Below, one piece after another: positions 1 through 7,706 of a stretch of DNA of 30,285 nt (position 1 is the first letter of the stretch; every line of letters begins with the position of its first letter). The notes below the pieces were generated by a model. It had not been told where the DNA came from. It made no database searches and saw only the letters and a list, made by a program, of their open reading frames with translations. Origin of the DNA: Archaeoglobi archaeon (GTDB lineage: Archaea > Halobacteriota > Archaeoglobi > Archaeoglobales > Archaeoglobaceae). Both the position numbers and the translations under genes were made by a program. The stretch is from the NCBI GenBank assembly GCA_029259455.1, contig JAPDIT010000066.1, forward strand, positions 1 through 30,285. The letters are read 5' to 3'.

Positions 1-1183
1 AAGGAAAATGGTGAGAACAGCGAAGAATCTGAAGCCCATTGGCTGCAATGCTGTCCAGCTTACTGGTGGAGAACCTACGCTGAGAGATGATCTGGTGGAG
101 ATAGTCAGGATGATAAAGGAGGAAGGTATCAAGCATGTGCAGCTCAACACGAACGGTGTGAGACTTGCAGAAGAGGAAGATCTGGCTGTAAAGCTCAAAA
201 ATGCAGGAGTTGATGTCCTCTACTTATCCTTCGACGGTGTTGATGAAAAAACAAACCCAAAAAACTATCGTGAAATTCCAAAAATTCTTGAGAACTGCAG
301 GAAAGCTCAGCTCGGTATAGTTTTGGTTCCGACGGTCATAAAGAGTGTGAACGACAACCAGCTTGGGGATATAATCCGCTTCGCTGGAGAGAATATAGAC
401 ATAGTTCGAAGCATCAGCATTCAGCCGGTCAGCTTTATAGGCAGAATGTCAAAAAGAGAGCGGGAGCAGTTCCGCATCACAATTCCCGACTGCATAAAGG
501 CTATAGAGGAGCAGACTGGAGGAGAGATCGGTAGAGAAGACTTTTACCCAATTCCAAGCTCTATTCCAATCACAAAGTTTATAGAGGCTTTAACCGGAAA
601 TCTGCAATACACATTTAGCTCACATTTTGCCTGCGGGGCTGTTACAACAGTATTCAGAGATGGAAAAAGGCTCGTTCCGATAACGAGGTTTGTGGATGTA
701 GAGGGATTGCTCGAATACTTCCGCCAGAAAGCTGAGAGCATAGCTAGGAGCAGGTTTAAAAAATTCAAACTCTTTAAAAACTTCTTCGAGCTCAGAAGGT
801 TTTTTGACAATTCCAGAGCCCCCAAGAGCTTCGACGTTTCCAGACTGCTTTTCAAGGTTCTGGTTGAGCACAGCTACTTTGCACTCTACGAGTGGCACAA
901 GCGTTCAATTCTCATCAGCTTGATGCACTTTCAAGACCTTTACAACTACGATTTGGAGAGAGTGAAGAGGTGTATAATTCACTACGGCACCCCTGATGGT
1001 AAAATTGTTCCCTTCTGCACCTACAATGTGCTACCACATCTTTACAGGGATAGGATACACACTGAGTTTGGAATTCCAGTTGAACAGTGGGAAAAGATGA
1101 CCGGAAGGAAGCTCGGAGAAGATATCATCAAAGTGGTAGGGAAGCCAAACCTTTATATCCAACAGAGAGAAGTCCTTACCTAA
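1..1183 (+). CDS. tes: Radical SAM enzyme, tetraether lipid synthase (Tes/MJ0619)-like, 5' truncated
   Basis: The reading frame is open through the left edge, so the N-terminus, including the expected CxxxCxxC iron-sulfur motif, lies outside the window. The visible 391 residues begin just after that motif. They contain the SAM-contacting segment TGGEPTLRDD followed by alternating beta/alpha units of a radical SAM barrel (QLNTNG, LYLSFDG, VLVPTVI). The C-terminal part has HFACGAVTTVF, then VPITRFVDV, and near the end HYGTPDGKIVPFCTYN, which I associate with the archaeal MJ0619/Tes group. That group joins lipid tails to make membrane-spanning tetraethers; a tetraether-making hyperthermophile fits. 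The Tes assignment is from memory of the family, so another radical SAM subfamily is possible. The TAA stop overlaps the pyrD ATG (TAATG), suggesting co-transcription, although no functional link to pyrimidine synthesis is obvious. Confidence 0.65.
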   Translation, partial: RKMVRTAKNLKPIGCNAVQLTGGEPTLRDDLVEIVRMIKEEGIKHVQLNTNGVRLAEEEDLAVKLKNAGVDVLYLSFDGVDEKTNPKNYREIPKILENCRKAQLGIVLVPTVIKSVNDNQLGDIIRFAGENIDIVRSISIQPVSFIGRMSKREREQFRITIPDCIKAIEEQTGGEIGREDFYPIPSSIPITKFIEALTGNLQYTFSSHFACGAVTTVFRDGKRLVPITRFVDVEGLLEYFRQKAESIARSRFKKFKLFKNFFELRRFFDNSRAPKSFDVSRLLFKVLVEHSYFALYEWHKRSILISLMHFQDLYNYDLERVKRCIIHYGTPDGKIVPFCTYNVLPHLYRDRIHTEFGIPVEQWEKMTGRKLGEDIIKVVGKPNLYIQQREVLT

Positions 1184-2091
1184 TGAATCCTCTCCAGACT
1201 GAGCTCTGCGGGTTGGAGCTCAAAAATCCCCTTATTCTTGCCAGCGGTATTATGGGAAGTAGCGTTCACTCTCTCAATCTTATTGCGAGGGATGCTGGGG
1301 CGGTTGTGACGAAGTCAGTCAGTGTAGAAGGAAGAGAAGGTTACAGGAATCCCACGGTTATAAACTGGAAATGCGGATTGATAAACGCAGTTGGCCTTGC
1401 ATCACCACCAGCTTTTGAATTTGCAGAGGAATTGAAGGATTACAGAAATGAAGCACCCCTAATAATATCTCTTTACGGCTACACGCCTGATGACTTCATC
1501 ATGCTTGTTGAGACGTTTGACTCAGCACTGCCCTATCCTCATGGCTACGAACTCAATCTGAGCTGTCCGCATGTGAAGGGAGCAGGCTTTGATTTGGGGA
1601 TGGATCTGGAGCTCTCATCGGAAATAGTAGAGGAGCTGAAGAGGAAAACGAGCAATCCGGTTTTTGCAAAGCTCTCAGCCCTGCACGACTACATAAGTCT
1701 TGCGAAAGCTCTCGAAGATGCAGGGGTGGATGGGGTAGTAATCTCCAACACGCTCAGGGGGATGAAGATAGACATTCTTTCGGGAAAGCCGGTTCTCAGC
1801 AACATTTCAGGTGGTGTCAGCGGGCCGGCAATAAAGCCAATTGCTTTAAAATGCGTTTACGACCTCTACAAGGAGATTGAAGTTCCGATAATCGGCTGCG
1901 GAGGCATTACGAGTTTTGAAGATGTTCTCGAGTTCATCATGGCAGGGGCAAAGGCAGTGCAGATAGGTTCAGCGGTCTATTACAGCCGAAGAATCTTCTA
2001 CAGTCTGAAGGAAAGCCTGATAGCTTTTACGAGAGCAAGAGATTGCACTATCTCTGACCTTGTCGGTATCGCTCATAGCTCAACTGGCTGA
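1183..2091 (+). CDS. pyrD: Dihydroorotate dehydrogenase, class 1B-type catalytic subunit
   Basis: This 302-residue FMN TIM-barrel enzyme oxidises dihydroorotate to orotate in pyrimidine synthesis. The start at 1183 (ATG overlapping the upstream stop as TAATG) gives the usual family N-terminus, with NPLILASG near residue 16. A longer open frame upstream lies inside the preceding gene and is not needed. Visible motifs are the substrate loop ELNLSCPHVKGAG with the probable catalytic Cys128, the FMN region GVVISNT, and the phosphate-binding IIGCGGI and AVQIGSA near the C-terminus. The cysteine base places it with class 1 enzymes. Class 1B enzymes normally pair with PyrK, an iron-sulfur/FAD subunit, but no pyrK lies in this window. 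The 3' end overlaps the convergent Dus-like gene by 19 bp. Confidence 0.93.
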   Translation: MNPLQTELCGLELKNPLILASGIMGSSVHSLNLIARDAGAVVTKSVSVEGREGYRNPTVINWKCGLINAVGLASPPAFEFAEELKDYRNEAPLIISLYGYTPDDFIMLVETFDSALPYPHGYELNLSCPHVKGAGFDLGMDLELSSEIVEELKRKTSNPVFAKLSALHDYISLAKALEDAGVDGVVISNTLRGMKIDILSGKPVLSNISGGVSGPAIKPIALKCVYDLYKEIEVPIIGCGGITSFEDVLEFIMAGAKAVQIGSAVYYSRRIFYSLKESLIAFTRARDCTISDLVGIAHSSTG

Positions 2092-2804
2092 GAGAGCAAG
2101 GGACTTTTCAGCATTTTTTCGAAAAAGTTTTCATCTTTCAGAACCGCCCTTGCTGCAGAAGCCATCTTTGCTCCCGATCTGACGATTTTTTCTCCGCTCT
2201 CGACGTCAACGAAAGAGTTGTTTCCTATAACGTTGCCGATCTTTGCTATCCTTTCGATCAGTAAAAAATCACACCCACCTCCCGGAATCATCGCATCCAG
2301 ATGGATCGCGAGGCATCCGGCATCGAAGAGCTTTTTTGCGAGTCTTTCGTAATCTAGTTCGTGCCCTCCCCTTATTTTCACGAATATCGGCACGATTTTC
2401 GAGACTCTCCTGACAACCTCCACCAATTTCTCGCTGTGGAATAGCAACCACTCTCCGCATCCTATTTCTACAAATTCTGGCTGTCTGCAGTGGGCATTTA
2501 CTTCAAGAATTCCGCCATAGCTTTCCACGATCTCTGCAGCCTCAAGATATCCTTCAAGAGACGATGATCTTATGTTTACAGCAAATTTCCTTTTCCCGAG
2601 CTTTCTTATTTCTTCCTCAATTCCGTCTATTCCAAAGAGAAACTCCTTTCTCCCCCTCCTCACTGCCTTCTCAGCAGCATCAATTGCTTTTCTGTCAGCA
2701 TTAAATCCTCCGAGTACTACCAAAGCTGCCTTCTGCTTTCTGCAAAAGTCCGCATTGTTTATTCCAGCCATCGCAGATAAAACAAGGCGGTTTTCAAACC
2801 TCAT
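2073..2804 (-). CDS. Dus-like TIM-barrel flavoprotein (MJ0144-type)
   Basis: The 243-residue protein has a beta/alpha-barrel pattern related to dihydrouridine synthases and dihydroorotate dehydrogenases. It starts RLVLSAMAGINN, comparable to the 'APM' start of Dus. A central VNAHCRQPEFVEIG places Cys106 where Dus has its catalytic Cys. IFVKIRGG and AIHLDAMIPGG follow as FMN/phosphate strands. It resembles the MJ0144 family of archaea, whose substrate is not established to my knowledge; RNA dihydrouridine synthesis is only an analogy. It lacks the C-terminal helical tRNA-binding domain of true Dus enzymes. The ATG at 2804 overlaps the 3' end of dapF by 11 bp, so the two are probably translationally coupled. 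It also overlaps pyrD tail to tail. Confidence 0.75.
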   Translation of the reverse strand: MRFENRLVLSAMAGINNADFCRKQKAALVVLGGFNADRKAIDAAEKAVRRGRKEFLFGIDGIEEEIRKLGKRKFAVNIRSSSLEGYLEAAEIVESYGGILEVNAHCRQPEFVEIGCGEWLLFHSEKLVEVVRRVSKIVPIFVKIRGGHELDYERLAKKLFDAGCLAIHLDAMIPGGGCDFLLIERIAKIGNVIGNNSFVDVESGEKIVRSGAKMASAARAVLKDENFFEKMLKSPLLSQPVEL

Positions 2805-3636
2805 ACTTCAATTCGTTGAGCCTTAAAATTCCATCAAAAACTCTGTTTGCACCGCCCGTCATGTAGGCTGTGCTCTCAGTCAAATCGATTTTAAGCAGAC
2901 CGCCCCTCGTCACAACATCTACCGTCTTTCCAACAAGGCCGAGCTTGTTGGCTATTGCAGCAACAGCCACGCTGCCCGTCCCGCAGCTAAGCGTTTCATC
3001 TTCAACACCTCTCTCATACGTTCTGATTCTGATGGTATCTCCCTCAATTTTTGCAAAGTTCACGTTAGTTCCCTCCGGGAATATCTCAGCATACCTGATT
3101 TTCCTCGCTATTGGGATTATGTCGAAGTCGAGGTCGTCAACGAACGCAACAACGTGTGGGACTCCGGTGTTGGCAGCGTAAATTCTTAATTTTTTGCCTT
3201 CATGCTCGAACCCGTATCCCCACACCTCTTCCGTTGCGGGAATTTCCTCCTTCCTGAATTTCGGCTTCCCCATGTCAACCTTAACCCACCATCCACCATC
3301 ACGCGAAACCTCAAGCTCAAGAATCCCTGCGAGCGTTTCCACCCTCAGCCTTTCTCCCGCATAACCTTCCTCCACAACATAGCGGGAGAAGCACCTGATA
3401 CCGTTTCCGCACATCTCAGCCTCGCTGCCATCGCTGTTGAAGTATCTGAACCTGACATCTGCCTTATCTGAAGGCTGGACGAAAATCACACCATCAGCCC
3501 CAACGCCGAAGTTCCTGTGGCAGACTGCCCTGACAAACCTCGGTTTATCCTCTTCCCTGACAACCACTCCGTTGAACTCGTCAATCAGAACGAAGTCATT
3601 GCCGTTGCCGTGCATCTTTGTAAAGGCTATGCGCAT
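2794..3636 (-). CDS. dapF: Diaminopimelate epimerase
   Basis: The 280-residue enzyme interconverts LL- and meso-diaminopimelate in lysine synthesis. Both halves of the pseudo-symmetric fold carry their catalytic cysteine: Cys76 in EMCGNGIR and Cys218 in ETLSCGTGS. N-terminal HGNGNDFVLID and GVGADGV are also diagnostic. Archaea lack a meso-diaminopimelate peptidoglycan, so lysine production is the likely role. The ATG at 3636 lies 24.5 bp from the centre of the TTTAAA box at 3658-3663, which fits a leaderless transcript. The gene is first of a two-gene unit with the Dus-like gene, and is divergent from the NAD-kinase-like gene. Confidence 0.96.
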   Translation of the reverse strand: MRIAFTKMHGNGNDFVLIDEFNGVVVREEDKPRFVRAVCHRNFGVGADGVIFVQPSDKADVRFRYFNSDGSEAEMCGNGIRCFSRYVVEEGYAGERLRVETLAGILELEVSRDGGWWVKVDMGKPKFRKEEIPATEEVWGYGFEHEGKKLRIYAANTGVPHVVAFVDDLDFDIIPIARKIRYAEIFPEGTNVNFAKIEGDTIRIRTYERGVEDETLSCGTGSVAVAAIANKLGLVGKTVDVVTRGGLLKIDLTESTAYMTGGANRVFDGILRLNELKYEV

Positions 3637-3655
3637 GAAGCAAGTATGGGGGAGA

Positions 3656-3671
3656 CTTTTAAAGGTTCTTG
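3656..3671. promoter_or_regulatory. Shared divergent TATA box for dapF and the NAD-kinase-like gene
   Basis: The only gap between the two divergent starts (3636 and 3685) holds one TATA-like element, CTTTTAAAGG. Its palindromic core TTTAAA (3658-3663) is centred exactly 24.5 bp from the first base of each start codon. Read on the minus strand, the box is preceded by a BRE-like CAAGAA. Both mRNAs are predicted to be leaderless. Confidence 0.7.
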
Positions 3672-3684
3672 GCTATCTGTTTCT

Positions 3685-4584
3685 GTGAAGGTTGGAGTCG
3701 TCCTGAATCCTCACGCTGGCGGAGGCTTTGATGATTCGAAGAGGGCTAGGGTGATTGAGGTTTTGAAAAAGCTTGGTGGAGACTTCGTTACGACGGGCAG
3801 GATAGCGAAAATGCTTGGAATTGAAGCTGAGATCGTTCATCTGGAGGAGACGGATACAAGGATTGATACCGTGAATATGGTGCGAATGCTTGATGGGAAA
3901 GTGGACGTTATTGCAGTGTTCGGAGGTGATGGGACGGTAAGCGATGCTGCTTCTGCAAGACCAAAAACGCCCTTGTTCTGCATAGGCATCGGAACGACTA
4001 ACGTAAGTCCTGCTCTTTGTCCAGCGGACTTTGAAAAGCTCAGAGAGGTTGAAATGAGGGGCTTGGTTGTGAAATTTAGGGAGGACGAGAGGATTGCATT
4101 CAATGACGTCGTTGTCGGTTCAACAATACTCTCCACCATTGATGGCAAAAAGGTTCAGGTGGATGCACACAGCTTTATGAGAGGTAAGAAAGTCGTAGCT
4201 AAGCCAAGAAAGTTCAGAGCAAGGGTTGAGGTTGGGGATAGGGTTGTTGAGGGCGTTTTTGGCAATATATTTGTAGCCATGACAGATAAGAGGTTTCTCG
4301 GTAAGGGGATTGCAGGAGGTGCCTCTCTGTCAGCATTTCTCGGCTTTAAAGGGGTTGTCGCCTGCATCAGCGAGGGCATAGTTGTCTCAACCTACACAAA
4401 GGATGATTTGAGAAGAATAGAGCCAATTGTAACCACCACTATCAGTTTTGATGACGAAATTGTAAGGATAAGCGCTGAAGAAGTTATCTCCTGCGATGGT
4501 AACCCGCTTGGTGCTGGTGAGGTGGAGGTTAGGGCTGAAGATGATGTGGTGAGGGTGATGAAACCTTTTAAAGAAGAGAAGTGA
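3685..4584 (+). CDS. ATP-NAD kinase-like protein
   Basis: From the GTG at 3685 this is a 299-residue protein beginning MKVGVVLNPHAGGGFDD. The frame is open further upstream but would run through the dapF start and promoter. The GTG is 24.5 bp downstream of the TATA centre, so leaderless initiation there is favoured. GGDGT at residues 80-84 is the nucleotide-binding motif of the NAD kinase/diacylglycerol kinase superfamily, followed by IGIGTTNVSPA where canonical NAD kinases have a longer GN-rich loop. It belongs to the archaeal and bacterial 'ATP-NAD kinase family' of larger, divergent members rather than the classical NadK. Phosphorylation of NAD(H) or another small molecule is inferred. It is first in an operon with the oxoacid oxidoreductase genes, 10 bp ahead of the next ATG. 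Confidence 0.75.
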   Translation: MKVGVVLNPHAGGGFDDSKRARVIEVLKKLGGDFVTTGRIAKMLGIEAEIVHLEETDTRIDTVNMVRMLDGKVDVIAVFGGDGTVSDAASARPKTPLFCIGIGTTNVSPALCPADFEKLREVEMRGLVVKFREDERIAFNDVVVGSTILSTIDGKKVQVDAHSFMRGKKVVAKPRKFRARVEVGDRVVEGVFGNIFVAMTDKRFLGKGIAGGASLSAFLGFKGVVACISEGIVVSTYTKDDLRRIEPIVTTTISFDDEIVRISAEEVISCDGNPLGAGEVEVRAEDDVVRVMKPFKEEK

Positions 4585-4594
4585 GGAGGGATTG

Positions 4595-6193
4595 ATGAAC
4601 GTTTGCATTGCAGGTGCTGCTGGTGACGGAATCAGAGGTGCTGGAGTGATTCTTGGAAAAATTTTTGGTGAGTTCGGTTACAGCGTTTTTGTTTATCAGG
4701 AATACCAGTCGAGGATAAGGGGAGGACACAATGCGAGCGTGGTGAGAGCTTCGGAGAAAGAAATTAACTCCCATGGCTACTACTACGATGCCCTGATATG
4801 CCTGAGAGATTACGTTTTTGAGAAACATGCCGAAAGGTTGAGGGGGGTTTTAATCTGCGATTCATCTTTTGGCCTTGAACACGAAGCTAAAGTTGAGTTT
4901 CCTATTAACGAAACTGTGGAGAGGCTGAACCTGCCTGACATTTCGAAAAACATAGCTGCAATCTCCGTTTTCTGCAAATCGTTTGGGATTGAGGCTGAAG
5001 TGGTAAAGAGTGTTGTTCGAGAGAGTTTAGGAAAAAGTGCTGAGGAGCAGAACATTGAAGTTGTCAGGGCAGTTTACGAGAATCTTGACATTTCCGTAGG
5101 CCAAATACGGAGAGTTGGTGAAGGAAAAGAACTCGTCTCCGGGGCAGAGGCGATTGCCGAAGGGATGCTGGATGCGGGGTTGAAGTTCTACTACGCCTAC
5201 CCCATGACTCCAGCCACCCCTATACTTCACGTTCTCGCAGCTGATAGCAGATGTGTTGCTCTGCAGCCAGAAAGCGAGATTGCCGCGATAATGATGGCTA
5301 TAGGGAGTGCTTTTGGTGGAGAGAGGGCTGCGGTTGGAACGAGTGGTGGTGGATTTGCCCTGATGAGCGAAAGCATAAGCCTCGCTGGAATGGCTGAGAT
5401 ACCGGTTTTGATAATCCTCGCACAGAGGAGCGGCCCCTCTACAGGAATGGCCACTTTCACAGCGCAGCAGGATCTTTACTTCGCACTCAACCCTGCTCAT
5501 GGAGAGTTCCCGCTAATAGTCGCCTCTCCGTTAACGATAGAGGACTCTTACAGACTCTCTGGAGAGCTTCTGAACCTTGCCTGGGAGTTCCAGACCCCGG
5601 CGGTACTTCTGATGGAGAAGCACATAACGGAAAGCCACACCACAGCGAAGCTTGGAGGTGTGGTGAAGAGGGAGGTGGAGATTTTCAGGGAGAGAAGCAG
5701 AGAGGTTTTCAGGAGGTATGAGATTACTGAGAGTGGTGTGTCTCCATACGCCTCACCACCAGCTTTGGTAAAGGCGAACAGCAACGAGCACGACGAGTAC
5801 GGCTTTACAACAGATGACGCTGAAATTGCAGCTGAGATGTATGCGAAAAGGATGAGGAAAGGGGAGGAGATAGCAAAGGCTGTTGCGAACCTTGAGCCTT
5901 ATGTTGAGATGAGGAACGGTAAGGACTGGATTGTGACATGGGGCAGCAATTTTGGGGCTGTGAAGGAAGTTGCGGAAGAGCTGGGATACAGTGTTGCCGC
6001 AGTCAGGTTTATGAGACCCCTCTTCTTACCAAAAATCAGTGGAGAGGTGTTCTGCGTTGAATGCAACTACTCGGGACTACTCTCGAAGTTCCTTGAGGCT
6101 GAAGGTGTTAAACTCAAGAGAATCCTCAGGTGGGATGGAAGGCCGTTCACACCTGAAGAGATAAGGAGGGAGGTTGAGAGATGGACAGAATAA
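4595..6193 (+). CDS. 2-oxoacid:ferredoxin oxidoreductase, fused gamma-alpha subunit
   Basis: The 532-residue subunit belongs to a thiamine-diphosphate, CoA- and ferredoxin-dependent enzyme that decarboxylates a 2-oxoacid to an acyl-CoA. The N-terminal ~180 residues are the gamma domain (VCIAGAAGDGIRGAG, then YQEYQSRIRGGHN). An alpha domain follows from about residue 190 (GAEAIAEGMLDAGLKFYYAYPMTPAT in part, then QPESEIAAIMMAIGSAFGG). ATG 4595 is chosen over a TTG one codon earlier because GAGGAGGG at 4583-4590 sits four bases away from it. This gamma-alpha plus beta arrangement is typical of 2-oxoglutarate-type or broad-specificity archaeal enzymes; the substrate cannot be set from sequence alone. 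It overlaps the beta gene by 13 bp. Confidence 0.9.
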   Translation: MNVCIAGAAGDGIRGAGVILGKIFGEFGYSVFVYQEYQSRIRGGHNASVVRASEKEINSHGYYYDALICLRDYVFEKHAERLRGVLICDSSFGLEHEAKVEFPINETVERLNLPDISKNIAAISVFCKSFGIEAEVVKSVVRESLGKSAEEQNIEVVRAVYENLDISVGQIRRVGEGKELVSGAEAIAEGMLDAGLKFYYAYPMTPATPILHVLAADSRCVALQPESEIAAIMMAIGSAFGGERAAVGTSGGGFALMSESISLAGMAEIPVLIILAQRSGPSTGMATFTAQQDLYFALNPAHGEFPLIVASPLTIEDSYRLSGELLNLAWEFQTPAVLLMEKHITESHTTAKLGGVVKREVEIFRERSREVFRRYEITESGVSPYASPPALVKANSNEHDEYGFTTDDAEIAAEMYAKRMRKGEEIAKAVANLEPYVEMRNGKDWIVTWGSNFGAVKEVAEELGYSVAAVRFMRPLFLPKISGEVFCVECNYSGLLSKFLEAEGVKLKRILRWDGRPFTPEEIRREVERWTE

Positions 6194-6918
6194 GCTGGTG
6201 TCCGGGATGCGGAAATTTCGCAATTCTGAGGGCTTTTGAAAAGGCAAGCCAAAGGGTGATGGAGGAGGGGTACGACATTGCGGTATCATCCGGCATAGGC
6301 TGTCACGGGAAAATCTCAGACTACCTCAACCTACCAAGTTTTCACGTCACTCACGGCAGAGTTCCGCCATTCTTGACCGGTTTAAAGCTTGCAAATCCAA
6401 AGCTAATTGTTGTGGGGTTTTCCGGAGACGGAGATGGGCTGAATGAGGGTGCAGAGCACCTCGTCCATGCAGCGAGAAGAAACACAGATATAACGATAAT
6501 CCTTCACAACAACGGCGTTTTTGGGCTCACTACGGGGCAGGTTACCGCAACCTCTCCGAAAGGCAGAAAGAGCAAATCTACGCCTTACGGAAACCCTGAA
6601 TACCCGATAAACGCGTGCCAGCTAATGCTTGCGAGCGGGGCAACCTTCGTTGCAAGGGTCTTTGCCCGGGAACAGAAGAAAATGGCTGAGGTTTTTTACC
6701 GGGCGATGAAGCACAGAGGTTTCTCTTTTGTTGAAGTTCTGCAGCCATGCGTGAGCTTCAACAACTTCTGGGATCTCCGAAAAGAGGTTTTCTGGGTTGA
6801 AAAGGCAGAAAGCGTTTATGAGGCCATGCGGATGTGTGAAGATATCAGGGCATGCGGTGTTTTTTATGCTGAGGAGAAGGAAACCTACGAGGATGCGGTA
6901 TGGAAGTCTACGTTCTGA
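6181..6918 (+). CDS. 2-oxoacid:ferredoxin oxidoreductase, beta subunit
   Basis: The 245-residue beta subunit binds thiamine diphosphate and the single proximal [4Fe-4S] cluster. WCPGCGN gives Cys7 and Cys10, SGIGCHGK gives Cys41, and LQPCVSFN gives Cys190, together the usual four ligands. The thiamine-diphosphate motif is visible as GDGDG (from residue 82) followed by HNNGVFGLTTGQ. No ferredoxin-like delta subunit with CxxCxxCxxxCP repeats is nearby, so electrons probably pass straight to free ferredoxin. It starts inside the end of the alpha gene (13-bp overlap) and overlaps trm56 by 19 bp, giving a tightly coupled + operon. Confidence 0.92.
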   Translation: MDRISWCPGCGNFAILRAFEKASQRVMEEGYDIAVSSGIGCHGKISDYLNLPSFHVTHGRVPPFLTGLKLANPKLIVVGFSGDGDGLNEGAEHLVHAARRNTDITIILHNNGVFGLTTGQVTATSPKGRKSKSTPYGNPEYPINACQLMLASGATFVARVFAREQKKMAEVFYRAMKHRGFSFVEVLQPCVSFNNFWDLRKEVFWVEKAESVYEAMRMCEDIRACGVFYAEEKETYEDAVWKSTF

Positions 6919-7406
6919 GACTCGGACACAGACCGGAAAGGGATAAGCGCATTTCAACGCATGTAGCTCTGACCGCGAGGGCTTTCGGGGCGAAGGGAAT
7001 ATACTTCGACGTTGAGGACAGATCAGTCTTTGAGAGCGTCAGAGATGTCGTTGACAGATGGGGTGGGGACTTTTTCATTAAAGCTGTAAACTGGAGAAGG
7101 CTTCTCAGGACATTTGAGGGGCTGAAGGTTCACCTAACGATGTACGGCATACCCCTGCCTCAAAAGGTGGGGGAGATAAGGAAGGCTGAAAAAGTTCTTG
7201 TGGTTGTTGGGGCGGAGAAGGTTCCGCCAGAAGTGTACGAGAGGTGCGACCTGAACATTTCAATAGGCACCCAACCGCACAGCGAGGTTGCTGCTCTGGC
7301 GGTTTTCCTCGACAGAGTTCTTGGAAAAGTTTTCGACATAAGTTTCGAGGGCGCGAAAATCAGGGTGATTCCGAGCGAGAGGGGAAAGAAGGTTGTTTCA
7401 GATTAG
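6900..7406 (+). CDS. trm56: tRNA (cytidine(56)-2'-O)-methyltransferase Trm56
   Basis: The 168-residue archaeal SPOUT-class enzyme methylates the 2'-OH of C56 in the tRNA T-loop. The N-terminal signature RLGHRPERDKRISTHVALTA is characteristic. The knot segments that bind SAM appear as HLTMYGIP (about residues 78-85), VVVGAEKVP (about 101-109) and ISIGTQPHSEVAAL (about 120-133). The length matches the compact members of the family. The ATG lies inside the beta-subunit gene (19-bp overlap), and the 3' end overlaps the convergent 89-residue gene by 9 bp. The link with oxoacid metabolism is positional only. Confidence 0.93.
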   Translation: MEVYVLRLGHRPERDKRISTHVALTARAFGAKGIYFDVEDRSVFESVRDVVDRWGGDFFIKAVNWRRLLRTFEGLKVHLTMYGIPLPQKVGEIRKAEKVLVVVGAEKVPPEVYERCDLNISIGTQPHSEVAALAVFLDRVLGKVFDISFEGAKIRVIPSERGKKVVSD

Positions 7407-7667
7407 CTCTATCTCAATTTTGTCCCTGGTTGCCTCAATTCTCTTCAGCCTTTTTGCAATCTCGAACCTCAGTCTGTCAGGAACTCGCTCATCTGCTGTT
7501 TTTACACCAATCCTGTCCAGAATGAAGCTGAAAAGGAGGTTGCTGTTGTAGAACAGCAAGGCTGAGAAGCCTAAATCAAGGTAAATCCTGAAGTTCTGCT
7601 CCCCCATCATCAAATCGTAGCCCCTCTCCCTCAGCCACTCCTCAAATTCATCCATCGAGAGCCTCAC
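7398..7667 (-). CDS. Hypothetical 89-residue protein
   Basis: I do not recognise this protein. It is charged, with a hydrophobic middle (LGFSALLFYNSNLLFSFIL, about residues 32-50) that could be a buried helix or strand pair, followed by an Arg/Lys/Glu-rich amphipathic helix. The start is supported by promoter geometry: GTTTTAAAAC-type TATA at 7688-7695 is centred 24.5 bp before the GTG at 7667, the same spacing as at 3658-3663. An internal ATG at 7655 is a fallback. It lies between the convergent trm56 and the 3' end of the agl23 operon, with its own promoter, which argues that it is a real gene. Confidence 0.6.
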   Translation of the reverse strand: MRLSMDEFEEWLRERGYDLMMGEQNFRIYLDLGFSALLFYNSNLLFSFILDRIGVKTADERVPDRLRFEIAKRLKRIEATRDKIEIELI

Positions 7668-7687
7668 GAACCTCGTTGAGAGGAGAG

Positions 7688-7695
7688 TTTTAAAA
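7688..7695 (-). promoter_or_regulatory. TATA box of the 89-residue gene
   Basis: A perfect TTTTAAAA is centred 24.5 bp from the GTG at 7667. It lies inside the short gap (7668-7706) after the agl23 stop codon. Confidence 0.6.
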
Positions 7696-7706
7696 GCTTT
7701 GCCAGT

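Noticed and set aside
3517..3684. N-terminal extension of the NAD-kinase-like protein by 56 codons
   Set aside because: It would overlap the dapF coding start and shared promoter, and the added residues have no family similarity. The GTG at 3685 fits the TATA spacing.
6622..6957. 111-codon minus-strand frame over the oxidoreductase beta gene
   Set aside because: It lies antisense to conserved beta-subunit and Trm56 sequence and has no promoter or motif support.
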